This document shows, piece by piece, positions 33,864 through 42,750 of a DNA stretch of 64,000 bases (position 1 is its first letter; every line of letters begins with the position of its first letter). This stretch comes from GCA-2684655 sp045105235 (GTDB taxonomy: Bacteria; Planctomycetota; UBA1135; UBA2386): NCBI GenBank assembly GCA_045105235.1, contig JBGCDH010000032.1:1-64000 (forward strand), in the 5' to 3' direction. The notes under the pieces were generated by a model. It saw only the letters and a program-made list of their open reading frames with translations, did not search any database and had not been told where the DNA came from. Both the position numbers and the translations under genes were made by a program.

Positions 33864-35009
33864 ATGATCCGCACTGCCGCCCCTCTCTCAGCCGTCCTGA
33901 TGTGGGTGGCTTCTGTGTGCGTCGCTTCTTTGTTCGTCGGCGGCACGCACCTGCCGGCGCAAAAGAAGCTGCGTGGCTTCGCCAAGCTCGTCCAAAACGA
34001 TCCGTATACCGACAAGGATCCCAAGGCGATGAAGAAGCTCGGGGTCATCAGCTATGGGCCGCTGACGTGGGCGGATAACCTGCGCACGCCGGATATCGAA
34101 AAGGTGATCGGCGAGAACCGCGTGCTCTGGTTTGAGACCGAGCACTTCAAGGTCGGCTGCAATCTTGGTGTTTGCACGCAGCCCAAGGACTCGGTTGCGC
34201 GCAAGCGCGTCAAGGCCGAGATGAAGCTCCTCAACAAGAGAAGTCGCAAGATTCCGGCGAGCAAGAGCAAGCTCGATCCGTGGCTGCGAGCGCACCTGTT
34301 TGCGCTGCGTGCCGAGCAGCTCTACGACGAGTTTGCCGAGTTGACCGGGCACGCCGCCGACGACGAGGGGCATCTCGGCCAGAAGGAGAAGTTCTTGCTG
34401 GTCCTGTTCCAGAAGAAGTCGGACCTCGCCCGCTACAGCAAGTCGTTCTGCGGCCGCGAATCCCAAAACTCGCAGTACTTCCGCCACTTCGCATCGGGCT
34501 TCTATTCAGTCGTGATGACGGCGGACGGCGAGGACGGGCCGCGTGACTGCGAGTCCACCTATGCACAGTTTCGGTTCTTTGTGGCGCAGATGCTGCTCGA
34601 TGCCGCCGGTGGGGCAACGCCGTGGTTGACCTATGGCTTGGCGCACCGCTACGAGCGCGAGGTGCCGTGCAACCTCATCAACTGCGGGGTGCGCGCCGAC
34701 GAGAGCGTCGATCCCGCAACGCAGTATGAGTGGCCCAAGAAGATCGCCAAGCGCTGCCGCCACGAGTCGCTGTGCATGCCGTTTGCCAAGCTCTGCCGCG
34801 AGCATGATCTCGGCTACTACGGCCACCTGCAGTCATGGGCGCGGGTCGACTACTTGATGCAGGACCGGGCGAAGTTCGCGCAGTTCTTGCAGATGATTGT
34901 CGGCAACCCGACGCGGCAGCGACACCTGCAGGCGCTCGCGGAGGTCTACGACAAAGAACCCGAGCAGTTCGATGAAGAGTGGCGCAAGTGGGCGCTCAAG
35001 CACTACTAG
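33864..35009 (+). CDS. exported protein of unknown function, degenerate peptidase-like
   Basis: A 381-aa protein with a signal of the form M-W-V-A-S-V-C-V-A-S-L-F-V-G-G. The mature part contains many Cys pairs (C-N-L-G-V-C, C-N-L-I-N-C, C-R-H-E-S-L-C) that may form disulfides outside the cell. A segment W-L-T-Y-G-L-A-H-R-Y-E-R resembles the W-L-x-E-G-x-A helix of gluzincins, but the H-E-x-x-H motif is missing. It may be an inactive relative of peptidases of the DUF1570 type. It follows the sialidase-SGNH gene by 104 bp on the same strand. Confidence 0.6.
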   Translation: MIRTAAPLSAVLMWVASVCVASLFVGGTHLPAQKKLRGFAKLVQNDPYTDKDPKAMKKLGVISYGPLTWADNLRTPDIEKVIGENRVLWFETEHFKVGCNLGVCTQPKDSVARKRVKAEMKLLNKRSRKIPASKSKLDPWLRAHLFALRAEQLYDEFAELTGHAADDEGHLGQKEKFLLVLFQKKSDLARYSKSFCGRESQNSQYFRHFASGFYSVVMTADGEDGPRDCESTYAQFRFFVAQMLLDAAGGATPWLTYGLAHRYEREVPCNLINCGVRADESVDPATQYEWPKKIAKRCRHESLCMPFAKLCREHDLGYYGHLQSWARVDYLMQDRAKFAQFLQMIVGNPTRQRHLQALAEVYDKEPEQFDEEWRKWALKHY

Positions 35010-35060
35010 GCGTAAAAGCTGGAGAGAGCCGTCTGCTTGCCGCTACCGCCGGTCGTGCGC

Positions 35061-36431
35061 TCACATGATTCGGTATTCGATCGCGTGGCTCTTTTCGCCG
35101 TGCACATACTCAACGAATAGCCGGCGCGGGCTTGCGTTGGACTTGCTCAGGACCCGTTCGACGGTTTGCAGCAGTTGCTGGGCGGAGTCGACCGGCACGC
35201 CATTGATGGTCGTGACGGTGGCATCCTTGGGGATGGCGAGCGGCTTGAGCTCCTCCGGCAGGTAGCCGATGCGGAAGCCGTGATACCACGTGCCGTCCTC
35301 GCGCTGGCCACGGAACGGGTCGCCGATGGCGGATGTTTGCAGGGCATTGCGGCCTGCTGTCGCAATGGCGTTGCGCTCTTCGCTGGGAAACAGCTGCACG
35401 ATCGCGTTGTTGAGGTTGCGGACCGGCGGGAACATCTGCTTGCTGGCGCGCTTGGACCACGCCAGCAGCGCTTCGGGCTCGCTCGGCGGGGCCTCTAGAT
35501 CCCGAGGGCCAATGAGCTGGAAGATGGCGATGGCTTCTTGGTGCACCTCCGGCACGGTGCTGAGCATCAGTTCGCGCAGGCGCGGCAGGGCGGGCTCAAG
35601 CCAAAGGTTGGCGAGGTCGGGGCGCAGGGTGAAGACTTCCTTGAGGAACCAGAGTCCCTGGGCCTGATCGGAGCTCGCATCGAGATCGAGCATCTGAAAG
35701 AACGGCACCAGGCGCAGCGCGTAGAGCGCGTCGGTCTCAACCGGAGCGCGCTTGATGCCGCGCGCCTTGGCGACCGGCGAGCCGATTTCGGGGATGGCGG
35801 CGCGGGCTGCCTGCTGCTGCTCGTCGGTCAGATCGCCAAAGCGCTTGGCGAGGTGCTCGTTCAAAAACTCGACCGCGCGCGGCAGTGCCTTTTCGCGCGT
35901 GCGGCGCTGCGGCTCGCCCGGGATATGGGCGATCAGCTCGAGCGCGTAGTCGACGTTGTCTACAAACAGCGACGCGTAAAACGCCGTGTCGCGCTGCATA
36001 CCGTTGTTGTGCAGCCGCATCATTTGGGCGAGCTGGCCGGCGTTGATGCCGATCTCCTGCACCCGCTTGTAGGCGCGCTGCCAGGACGGATCGTTGATGT
36101 GCTGGCGGCCCTCGACGTAGAACGCATCCTCAGCCCGGCGGTCGGCAATCTTCTGCATGATCCGCAGCTGTCGAAACAGCTCGTCGGGCGGTGCGTAGAC
36201 GTCGCTCGGCGTGCGGAAGGGCGACAGGATGTCGCGGTCGGGGTAGGCCGGAGGAGCGGCTGCTGATTGCGTTCCTGATTCTTGAGCTGCCGGATCCTGC
36301 GCCGCCGGCGTCGGGGTCTTTGCCTCGCTCTTTTGGGCAGGGGCCATGCCGCTCAGCAGCAGAGCTGTGGCCGCGGGCAAGGCCATGGCCACAAAGTTGG
36401 GGGCGAGTCGTCGTTGGGGAGCAGGGTTCAT
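35061..36431 (-). CDS. exported helical-repeat protein with C-terminal PDZ-like domain
   Basis: A 456-aa exported protein. The signal is F-V-A-M-A-L-P-A-A-T-A-L-L-L-S-G-M, then a Pro/Ala/Gln linker. The body is alpha-helical (residues 60-370), with A-Y-K-R-V-Q-E-I-G-I-N-A-G-Q-L-A-Q-M and R-E-L-M-L-S-T-V-P-E-V-H-Q-E-A-I. The last 90 residues look like a PDZ domain (F-R-I-G-Y-L-P-E-E-L, A-T-V-T-T-I-N-G-V-P-V-D-S-A-Q). No catalytic motif is seen, so it is probably a periplasmic scaffold or adaptor. It converges on the Cys-rich exported protein. Confidence 0.6.
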   Translation of the reverse strand: MNPAPQRRLAPNFVAMALPAATALLLSGMAPAQKSEAKTPTPAAQDPAAQESGTQSAAAPPAYPDRDILSPFRTPSDVYAPPDELFRQLRIMQKIADRRAEDAFYVEGRQHINDPSWQRAYKRVQEIGINAGQLAQMMRLHNNGMQRDTAFYASLFVDNVDYALELIAHIPGEPQRRTREKALPRAVEFLNEHLAKRFGDLTDEQQQAARAAIPEIGSPVAKARGIKRAPVETDALYALRLVPFFQMLDLDASSDQAQGLWFLKEVFTLRPDLANLWLEPALPRLRELMLSTVPEVHQEAIAIFQLIGPRDLEAPPSEPEALLAWSKRASKQMFPPVRNLNNAIVQLFPSEERNAIATAGRNALQTSAIGDPFRGQREDGTWYHGFRIGYLPEELKPLAIPKDATVTTINGVPVDSAQQLLQTVERVLSKSNASPRRLFVEYVHGEKSHAIEYRIM

Positions 36432-36660
36432 ATCGGGAGCTTGCAGCTGCCATGGCTGCCATCGTTGCAACCGTCATAGTAGGGCGACCGGGGCAATGTA
36501 ACGCGGGCCGGCAAGAGCCCCCTGATGCGGCTGGATGCTGGTGCGGCTGAATGGTGTTGCGGCCGGATGGGCCCGTGCCGCTCGGTCGTCTCGCGGCCCG
36601 CATCCTCTCGCGCCCAGAATGGGCGGCCAGCAAAAGCCAGCCTGTCAAAAAGCCCGCCTA

Positions 36661-36681
36661 TCAAAAAGCCCGCCTCAGGCG
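36661..36681 (-). terminator. candidate intrinsic terminator of the DUF445 gene
   Basis: On the minus strand CGCC-TGA-GGCG is followed by GGC and TTTTT. The TGA of the loop is the stop codon of the DUF445 gene. A 15-bp direct repeat (36645-36659 and 36661-36675) gives a second GGCGGGCTTTTT copy downstream, which may add a back-up T run. Confidence 0.5.
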
Positions 36682-37295
36682 AGCGATCGATACCACAGGA
36701 AGCCGACCTGGCAGAGCCCAATCAGCACCCCGAGCACGCCTCCCAATACGACGATCGCGCGCAGCTCGCGGGCCGCAACTTCAAGAATCAGGCTTTCGAG
36801 CTTCTCGATCGCAAACTCCGCCACCTTGCTCTCGACCAGTTTCGGCACGTCGAGGCCCTTGCTCAGGCCCTTCTCGACTTCATCGAGAACCGCTTCCTTG
36901 TGGTTCATGATGCTGTCGGAGATCGACTTCTTGATGTCGGCGATGCGCTCTTCCGTCAGGAAGCCGCCGATCAGCGGCAGGCTCCGCAGCTCCTGGATCT
37001 TGGGCCCAAGTCCTTTGTCGAGCACCTTGCTGAGAATGCCGTGGAAGTCGAGCTTGTTGAGGCTCTTGACGACGTCCTTGTGCTCGACCAGGTGGTTGCC
37101 GACGACCCGTCCGATGGCCTTGGCGATCTCGGGTTGACGCCGCCCGATCAGGCCCTGGACGCGGATGAACAGGATTCGTTTGGGCTTGACGGGCCGGAAG
37201 ATCATCTTCACGGCCAGCCAGTTGGTCGTCCAACCGATCGCGCCGCCGATCGCGGGGATCGTGATCCAGGTCCAGATATCAGGTGCGGCGGGCAT
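36675..37295 (-). CDS. DUF445 family membrane protein
   Basis: A 206-aa protein with a membrane helix at each end: residues 8-30 (W-I-T-I-P-A-I-G-G-A-I-G-W-T-T-N-W-L-A) and 180-202 (V-V-L-G-G-V-L-G-V-L-I-G-L-C-Q-V-G-F). The N-terminal motif G-W-x-T-N-W-L-A-V-K-M-I-F-R-P is diagnostic for DUF445/YheB-like proteins. The helical middle (G-L-I-G-R-R-Q-P-E-I-A-K-A-I-G) lies in the cytoplasm. Function is unknown; relatives occur in cell-envelope contexts. Confidence 0.85.
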   Translation of the reverse strand: MPAAPDIWTWITIPAIGGAIGWTTNWLAVKMIFRPVKPKRILFIRVQGLIGRRQPEIAKAIGRVVGNHLVEHKDVVKSLNKLDFHGILSKVLDKGLGPKIQELRSLPLIGGFLTEERIADIKKSISDSIMNHKEAVLDEVEKGLSKGLDVPKLVESKVAEFAIEKLESLILEVAARELRAIVVLGGVLGVLIGLCQVGFLWYRSLA

Positions 37296-37487
37296 GCTTG
37301 GGGGCTCCGTGGTTGCGGGCGAGAAGTATGGCGATCTGCCAGAGCGGACTCAACGGCGCAGAATGTTGGCCGGGTCGATCGGCCGCGCCAAGATTGGCGG
37401 ATTCCGGCAGGGCGCTGTCGATTCCGCGCCGCTGTCTTCTGCGAATGCATGTTCTCACACGCCGCGCACACCGATCTGGAGCTCTCG

Positions 37488-38546
37488 ATGAAACCACGTC
37501 TGCCCCTGGCTGCTTTCCCTCTCTTGCTGACCGCCGCCGCTTTCGTCCCTGCGCTCGCGGCGCAGGACCACGACTGGCAGGTCGAGCCCGCCAAAGAGCT
37601 GGCCAAGTATGCGCCGCTGGTCGGCAACTGGGCCGGTGGCGGCACGATGACGGAGCCCACGGGCCAGACCAGCGAGTGGACGGCGCATGGCACCTATCGC
37701 TGGGTGCTCAACAAGCATTGGCTGCAGGAGGACTTCGTCATCCGGTTCGAAGCTCTGGAGATGCCGATCGTGTTTCACTCCTACTGGGGTTGGGATGGCG
37801 AAAACCAGCGCTACATCGGCGTCGTGACCAGCAGCGAGGGCAAAGTGTTGCTCAACACGCCACAGTTTCTCGCCGACGGTTCGATGGTCACGCTCGCCCG
37901 CCACGTCGTCGAGACCATGGCCTACGGCGAACGTTCGACGCTGAAAGTCGACGGCGACACCATGATGATGAACATCGACCTGCTGATGCCGGAAGGGGAT
38001 CTGCAGCACACGGTCACGGGCACCATGAAGCGCACGGACAAGGTTTGCGATGGTGATCCGACTGCGCGGGTTTGGATGGACGCGCCCGTGCATGAGCACA
38101 TCAAGCGCGCCGGCAAGATGTGCGGCAGCTACGCGGTTGCGGGCGAGATGGTGATGGCGCCCGGCATGCCGGCATCCAAGATCACCGGCGAAGACCTCTA
38201 CGAATCGATGTGGGGCGGATCGGTCCTGCATGCGCGCACGAACGGCGTTTCCGAAGGCTCTGATGAGACCTACGAGTCGCATGCGTATTGGGCGTGGGAT
38301 ATGGCCAGCAAGTGCATGAAGTGCGTCTACGTCGACAACATGGGGATGGTCGGCGACATGGACTGCCGCTGGCTCAAAGACCAAATCGTGTCGACGGATG
38401 CCACCCTCATGATGGGGGAGCCGACGACGCAGAGGTTTGTTGTGACGCTCGATGACGCGGGACGGCTGGCGAGCGGCCTTGGCCACACCAGCATGGGCGT
38501 GATGGCGCCATTCGTGAGCTTCAAGGCGACCTACAAGCCGAAGTAG
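37488..38546 (+). CDS. exported DUF1579-like protein
   Basis: A 352-aa exported protein (signal P-L-A-A-F-P-L-L-L-T-A-A-A-F-V-P). Two lipocalin-like beta barrels of the DUF1579 type follow. The first has L-V-G-N-W-A-G-G-G-T-M, R-W-V-L-N-K-H-W-L-Q-E-D-F and Y-W-G-W-D-G; the second (from about residue 210) has K-M-C-G-S-Y-A-V-A-G and A-Y-W-A-W-D-M. Relatives bind small hydrophobic ligands or heme, but no role is proven. GGAG lies seven bases before the ATG at 37488. Next on the strand is the proline racemase gene, 39 bp away. Confidence 0.75.
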   Translation: MKPRLPLAAFPLLLTAAAFVPALAAQDHDWQVEPAKELAKYAPLVGNWAGGGTMTEPTGQTSEWTAHGTYRWVLNKHWLQEDFVIRFEALEMPIVFHSYWGWDGENQRYIGVVTSSEGKVLLNTPQFLADGSMVTLARHVVETMAYGERSTLKVDGDTMMMNIDLLMPEGDLQHTVTGTMKRTDKVCDGDPTARVWMDAPVHEHIKRAGKMCGSYAVAGEMVMAPGMPASKITGEDLYESMWGGSVLHARTNGVSEGSDETYESHAYWAWDMASKCMKCVYVDNMGMVGDMDCRWLKDQIVSTDATLMMGEPTTQRFVVTLDDAGRLASGLGHTSMGVMAPFVSFKATYKPK

Positions 38547-38585
38547 CAGCGACGTCGCGGCTGGTCTGAGGCCGGGCGGACCGGC

Positions 38586-39596
38586 ATGATGACGCGCATG
38601 CTCCGCATCGCGCAGTCCATCCAGGCCATCGACTCGCATACGGCGGGCGAGCCCACGCGCATCCTGACCGGCGGCCTGCCGGTCATGCGGGGCGCCGCCA
38701 CCATGGCCGACAAGCGCGCCGCGCTGCAGCGCGATCACGACGCTGTGCGCCGGGCGCTCGTGCTCGAACCGCGCGGTCACGACGCCATCGTTCTGGCCTA
38801 TCTGCTGCCGCCCTGCGATCCGGCGGCAGATCTCGGCGTGGTGTTTGCGAACGATGCCGGCTACCTCGGCATGTGCGGCCACGGTGCGATAGGCGTCGCG
38901 ACCGCGGCTGTTGCCACCGGCATGGTGGCGGCGGTCGAGCCGATGACCGAGGTCGTGCTCGACACGCCGGTTGGTCTCGTGACCTGTCGCGTCGCGGTGG
39001 AAGGCGGCCGGCCCGTGCGGGTCACGGTCGCCAACGTGCCGTCGTTTCTGTTCCGTCAGCGCGTGCTCGTCGACGTGCACGGCTTTGGCAAAGTGGCGGC
39101 GGACATCGCCTACGGCGGCAACTGGTTTGCGTTTGTCGAGGCCGAGCAGATGGGGCTGGTCGTCAACAAGGTCAGCCTGCCGATCCTGATGCAGGCTGCG
39201 CGTGCCGTGCGCGAAGGGCTTGTGCGCGATGGCGTGCGCGGCGTGCACCCCGACTCCGGCGAAGAAGAGGTCATCGACCACGTCAAGCTGTTTGCCGCGA
39301 CCGAGGGCGGTGCGCGTGCCTTGACGCTGTGCCCGGGCACCGCCTACGACCGATCGCCGTGCGGCACCGGCACGTCGGCCAAGCTTGCTGTTCTGCATGC
39401 CAAGGGAGAGCTCGCCGTTGGCGAGGCGTTTGACAGCGAGAGCGTGCTCGGTACGCATTTCGAAGGCCGTATCGTCGCGGAGACGAAGGTTGGCGATCAC
39501 GTCGCCATCGTTCCGGAGATCACCGGGTCCGCGTGGATCACGGCCTACACGACGTTTGTCATCGACCCTGATGACCCGTGCCGCTACGGGATCTGA
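38586..39596 (+). CDS. proline racemase / 4-hydroxyproline epimerase family protein
   Basis: A 336-aa enzyme. The two catalytic cysteines are intact: Cys97 in M-C-G-H-G and Cys259 in S-P-C-G-T-G-T-S. Other family marks are the start I-D-S-H-T-A-G-E-P-T-R and the closing G-S-A-W-I-T-A-Y-T-T-F. Having both Cys points to a true racemase/epimerase rather than trans-3-hydroxyproline dehydratase, where one Cys is Thr. Whether it acts on proline or trans-4-hydroxyproline cannot be told; no hydroxyproline catabolic neighbours are seen. It converges on the Sec-containing FG-GAP gene, with 28 bp between. Confidence 0.92.
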   Translation: MMTRMLRIAQSIQAIDSHTAGEPTRILTGGLPVMRGAATMADKRAALQRDHDAVRRALVLEPRGHDAIVLAYLLPPCDPAADLGVVFANDAGYLGMCGHGAIGVATAAVATGMVAAVEPMTEVVLDTPVGLVTCRVAVEGGRPVRVTVANVPSFLFRQRVLVDVHGFGKVAADIAYGGNWFAFVEAEQMGLVVNKVSLPILMQAARAVREGLVRDGVRGVHPDSGEEEVIDHVKLFAATEGGARALTLCPGTAYDRSPCGTGTSAKLAVLHAKGELAVGEAFDSESVLGTHFEGRIVAETKVGDHVAIVPEITGSAWITAYTTFVIDPDDPCRYGI

Positions 39597-39624
39597 CGGG
39601 TGCGGCCCGCCTCGCCAGCTAGCG

Positions 39625-41139
39625 CTATCGCTTCTCTAGATTGGTGTAGGCCCAGACGAAGAACTCCTTCTCGAGCTTTGGCAGCAGGTCGCGGATGTCG
39701 CGTCTGAGGCTCTGCGCGAGCTGTCCTTGCTGCATGCGTTGGAAGATCTCGGCTTGAAAGATCTCCGCTAGCTTGGCGGTTCGTTCCTCTTCTGTCAGGC
39801 CGGCAAGCTTCTTGCGATCTTTCGCCGCAAGCTCTGCCTGCTGCTCGCTCATCTTTCGCGACTTGGACTGCAGCTCGGCGACGCGGTAGCGGTCCTTCCC
39901 GGTCGTGTTGGCGGGGATGGGGCGCCACATGGCGTTGCCGCCGACAATGAGGTCGAGATCGCCATCGTGGTCGTAGTCGGCTGCGTGAGCGTAGATGCCG
40001 TGAACGGGGCGGGCCGGGTCCACCAGCAGGCGACCGTCGGCGGGTGGCAGCAATGCCGTTGTTGCGTCGCACTGCAGGCCGGGTTCCGAGCTGGTGTCGA
40101 GCAAGACGAATACGGCGCCGCCGGTGGATGCCTCACCGTTCAGCGTGAAGCTGTTGCCGAATGCGGAGACCAACACGTCTGGGAGTTGATCGCCGTTCCA
40201 GTCGCAGATCTGGAACGAGGACGCCGTGCCCTGGACGGTCAGCGGCTTGCCATCGCGGGTACGCAGCAGCTCGTTGCGCGACGCAAAGCGCGGGCGCGCA
40301 GCGCTGCCATTGTTGATGCGCACGTAGACGTATTCGGAGAGGTGGTCGCCGAGCAGCAGATCCTGGTCGCCGTCGCCATCGACGTCAAAGAGAACGGCTG
40401 CGGTCAGGTGACCAGTTTTTGGTGCGCCGCCGCGCGGGTCGCATCGTGAGGTTTCACGCCACTGCTTCTTGGCGTGGTAGCTGTTGAGCACGATGCGTTT
40501 GCGGCCGCCGTCGAGCACGTGCTCTGGCTTGAGCAGGCCGTTGGGCGTGTTGCGCGCGATGTGCACGGAGCCGTCAAACGTCGCCGCCAGGATGTCGACG
40601 TGGCCATCAGCATCGAAGTCTGCAAACTGCAGACCGAGTCCGATGCATCACCAGTTGTTGAAACGCAGCGGCTTGCCGTCGCCGAGCTTCAGGCGCTCGG
40701 GTGGCCCGTAGAGCAGGCTCAGCCCGTCATTGCGCGGGTCTTTCTGGGGAGCTCCCTTGCGGCCGTAGGCGACGTAGACGTTGCCGACCAGGTCGCCGAC
40801 GACGATGTCGGTGAGGCCGTCTTCATCGATGTCGCGAAAGACGGGCGAGGGGTAGTGCAGCCCCTTGCCGAGCGCCTGCTCGCCCGCCATGACGATGCGC
40901 CCTTCGGTGAAGCCGCGGGCGGCCAGCCGTTGGGCTTGCGCCGTGTCGCTGGTCGCGGCGGCCGTCGCCGCCGATACCGCCAGGAGAAAGCCGAGGCGTC
41001 GGCTGCACCGGCCAGTTGGCCTTTTCGAATCGCCAGCGGAGATGCCAGCGGAGATGGCAGCGGGGCTGCCAGCTCCAGCCCCAGCGCCCGCCGAGGCGAT
41101 CGCCGCGGTTGTCGAAGAATCAGCCGAAGGCTTGCCCAT
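39625..41139 (-). CDS. FG-GAP/VCBS repeat selenoprotein, paralogue B (UGA = Sec164)
   Basis: A 504-aa exported protein read through one in-frame TGA at 40648-40650. An N-terminal signal (L-G-F-L-L-A-V-S-A-A-T-A-A-A) precedes FG-GAP propeller repeats with calcium-type loops (D-I-D-E-D-G-L-T-D-I, D-F-D-A-D-G-H-V-D-I, D-V-D-G-D-G-D-Q-D-L, D-W-N-G-D-Q-L-P-D-V). At the UGA the protein reads F-N-N-W-U-C-I-G-L-G-L-Q-F. Paralogue A next door reads F-G-N-W-U-C-I-G-M-S-P-Q-F, and similarity continues on both sides. A later R-C-D-P-R-G-G-A-P motif is shared. The last 90 residues are a charged helical tail. A perfect AGUUU hairpin follows the UGA. It is the downstream partner of paralogue A (68 bp apart). 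Function is unknown; the adjacent Sec-Cys pair suggests redox or metal binding at the cell surface. Confidence 0.85.
40618..40634 (-). promoter_or_regulatory. bacterial SECIS element of FG-GAP paralogue B
   Basis: GUCUGC-AGUUU-GCAGAC on the mRNA: a perfect 6-bp stem with a 5-nt loop beginning at nucleotide 20 after the UGA. Loop sequence and distance are identical to those in msrA and paralogue A, while the stem sequences differ but stay paired. Confidence 0.88.
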
Positions 41140-41207
41140 GGGTGCTGCTAGTTCGCGGAGAGATGTGTGGTAACGCACAATGGCCTTTGTCGAGGGCCAG
41201 GTGCCCG

Positions 41208-42611
41208 CTACTTGGCAGCTCGCTTGCGCGGCGTTTCGTTGACGTAGAGCCACGTAAAGGAAACGCGCGAGGGTCGTGGTGCGAGCGTCTGCATGCGCTT
41301 GCTGACCTCACCCATGCGGTTGAGCACGTTTTGCACTTCGGCTTGCTTGCGCCAGTCCGCGAGGGCCTTGCGGGCGTCCTTTTCGCGAAACTCGGCAACG
41401 GTGGCCTTTGCTTGCTCATACCAGCGGCTGTAGGACTCGTTGAGCTTGGCGTTCTCCTTCTCAAGTTCGTGTAGCTCATGGCTCTCGGCGGCGGTGAGCT
41501 TCTTGGCCTCGTTTTGCCACATCGAGTAGCCGCCGACGAGCAGGTCGAGGTCGCCATCGCCGTCAAAGTCGACGGCGGCTGGGTGCAGGCCAACGTCGGG
41601 TCGGTCCGGAGCGCCCTTGGCGGTTTTCTTGCTGCGCTCGATCAGCTGGATCGGCCGGTCAAACTTCGGCTCGCCCTTGGTGCTGCGGTCGAGGCAGACC
41701 TGCAGGCCACCGCCCAGATCGGTGCCGTAAGGATCGCCCATGCTGCCCAGCAGCAGGTCCAGGCGTCCGTCGCCGTTCCAGTCGACGCTGCGCAGCGTCG
41801 CGACGGTGCCGGCGACGGCCAGCGGCTTGCCGCCGGCCTGCACGAGTTCGTTGCGCGTGGCAAACGCGGGCTTGCTGTTGCTGCCCTCGTTGCGGCGCAG
41901 GTAGACGTGGCCGCCCGTGTGGTCGCCGAGCAGCAGGTCCCAGTCGCCGTCGCCGTCCCAGTCAAACGCGATCGCCGACGTCAGGTGACCCTTGCTAGGA
42001 GCGCCACCTTCGGGGTCGCATCGGTTGGTCGAATCCCACTTCTTGTCGGTGAAGTTCCAGAACGCGTTCATGACGATCCGGTCGCCATTCTTGTCCAGGA
42101 TCCACTCCGGCTGCTGCCACGTCTTGCCGCCGCCGAGGGCGCTGCCGAGGGCGAGCTTGGGCGTGCCGTCGAAGATGCCGGTGACGATGTCGGTGTGGCC
42201 GTCGCCATTGAAGTCCACAAACTGTGGACTCATGCCGATGCATCACCAGTTGCCGAAGTCGAGGACCTTGCCGTTTTGGTCTTTGAGCTTTTGCTCCGCG
42301 TCAAAGCGGATCATGCTGCCGTCGTTGGCCTGCTGGACCGCGACCGTGATGTGGCCAAACAGGTCGCCCACGAAGATGTCGAACAGCCCGTCGCCGTTCC
42401 AGTCGTGGGCTACCGGCGAAGGGTAGAGTCGGCCCTTGCCGAGCAGTTGGTCACCAGCAGTCAGCTGGACGGGTGCGGCCAGCGGGCTGCGGTCGGACCG
42501 CGCGCCGTTGCTGCGCTGTCCTTGGGCGAGCAGGGGGTTCGGCGCGCTCGTCAGCGCGAGGGCGCTGGCGGCGGCGAGAAGCGCAACGCGGCGCGCAGAA
42601 TGAAAATGCAT
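41208..42611 (-). CDS. FG-GAP/VCBS repeat selenoprotein, paralogue A (UGA = Sec123)
   Basis: A 467-aa exported protein read through one in-frame TGA at 42243-42245. The signal is R-R-V-A-L-L-A-A-A-S-A-L-A-L with cleavage near L-L-A-Q. FG-GAP loops include D-W-N-G-D-G-L-F-D-I, D-F-N-G-D-G-H-T-D-I, D-W-D-G-D-G-D-W-D-L, D-W-N-G-D-G-R-L-D-L and D-F-D-G-D-G-D-L-D-L. The UGA lies in F-G-N-W-U-C-I-G-M-S, just before the second loop, so termination would leave a third of a propeller. A conserved R-C-D-P-E-G-G-A-P motif follows about 65 residues later. The C-terminal 100 residues are helical, as in paralogue B. It is the upstream gene of the pair. Similarity to B on both sides of the UGA, plus the hairpin, supports selenocysteine. 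Confidence 0.87.
42212..42230 (-). promoter_or_regulatory. bacterial SECIS element of FG-GAP paralogue A
   Basis: AGUCCAC-AGUUU-GUGGACU on the mRNA: a perfect 7-bp stem with a 5-nt loop starting at nucleotide 20 after the UGA. G is the second loop base. Confidence 0.88.
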
Positions 42612-42750
42612 GTGTCTCCTAGATCGCGACTCCGGTGGCCGACGGCTTTCCGGGTCGCGCACGATACCCGATTTGCCCGGATGGGGCGGATGATGCGGGT
42701 TGGGCGTCTAGACGTTGCGTCGAGGCTGCCGCTGCTTCGCGATCGACAGC

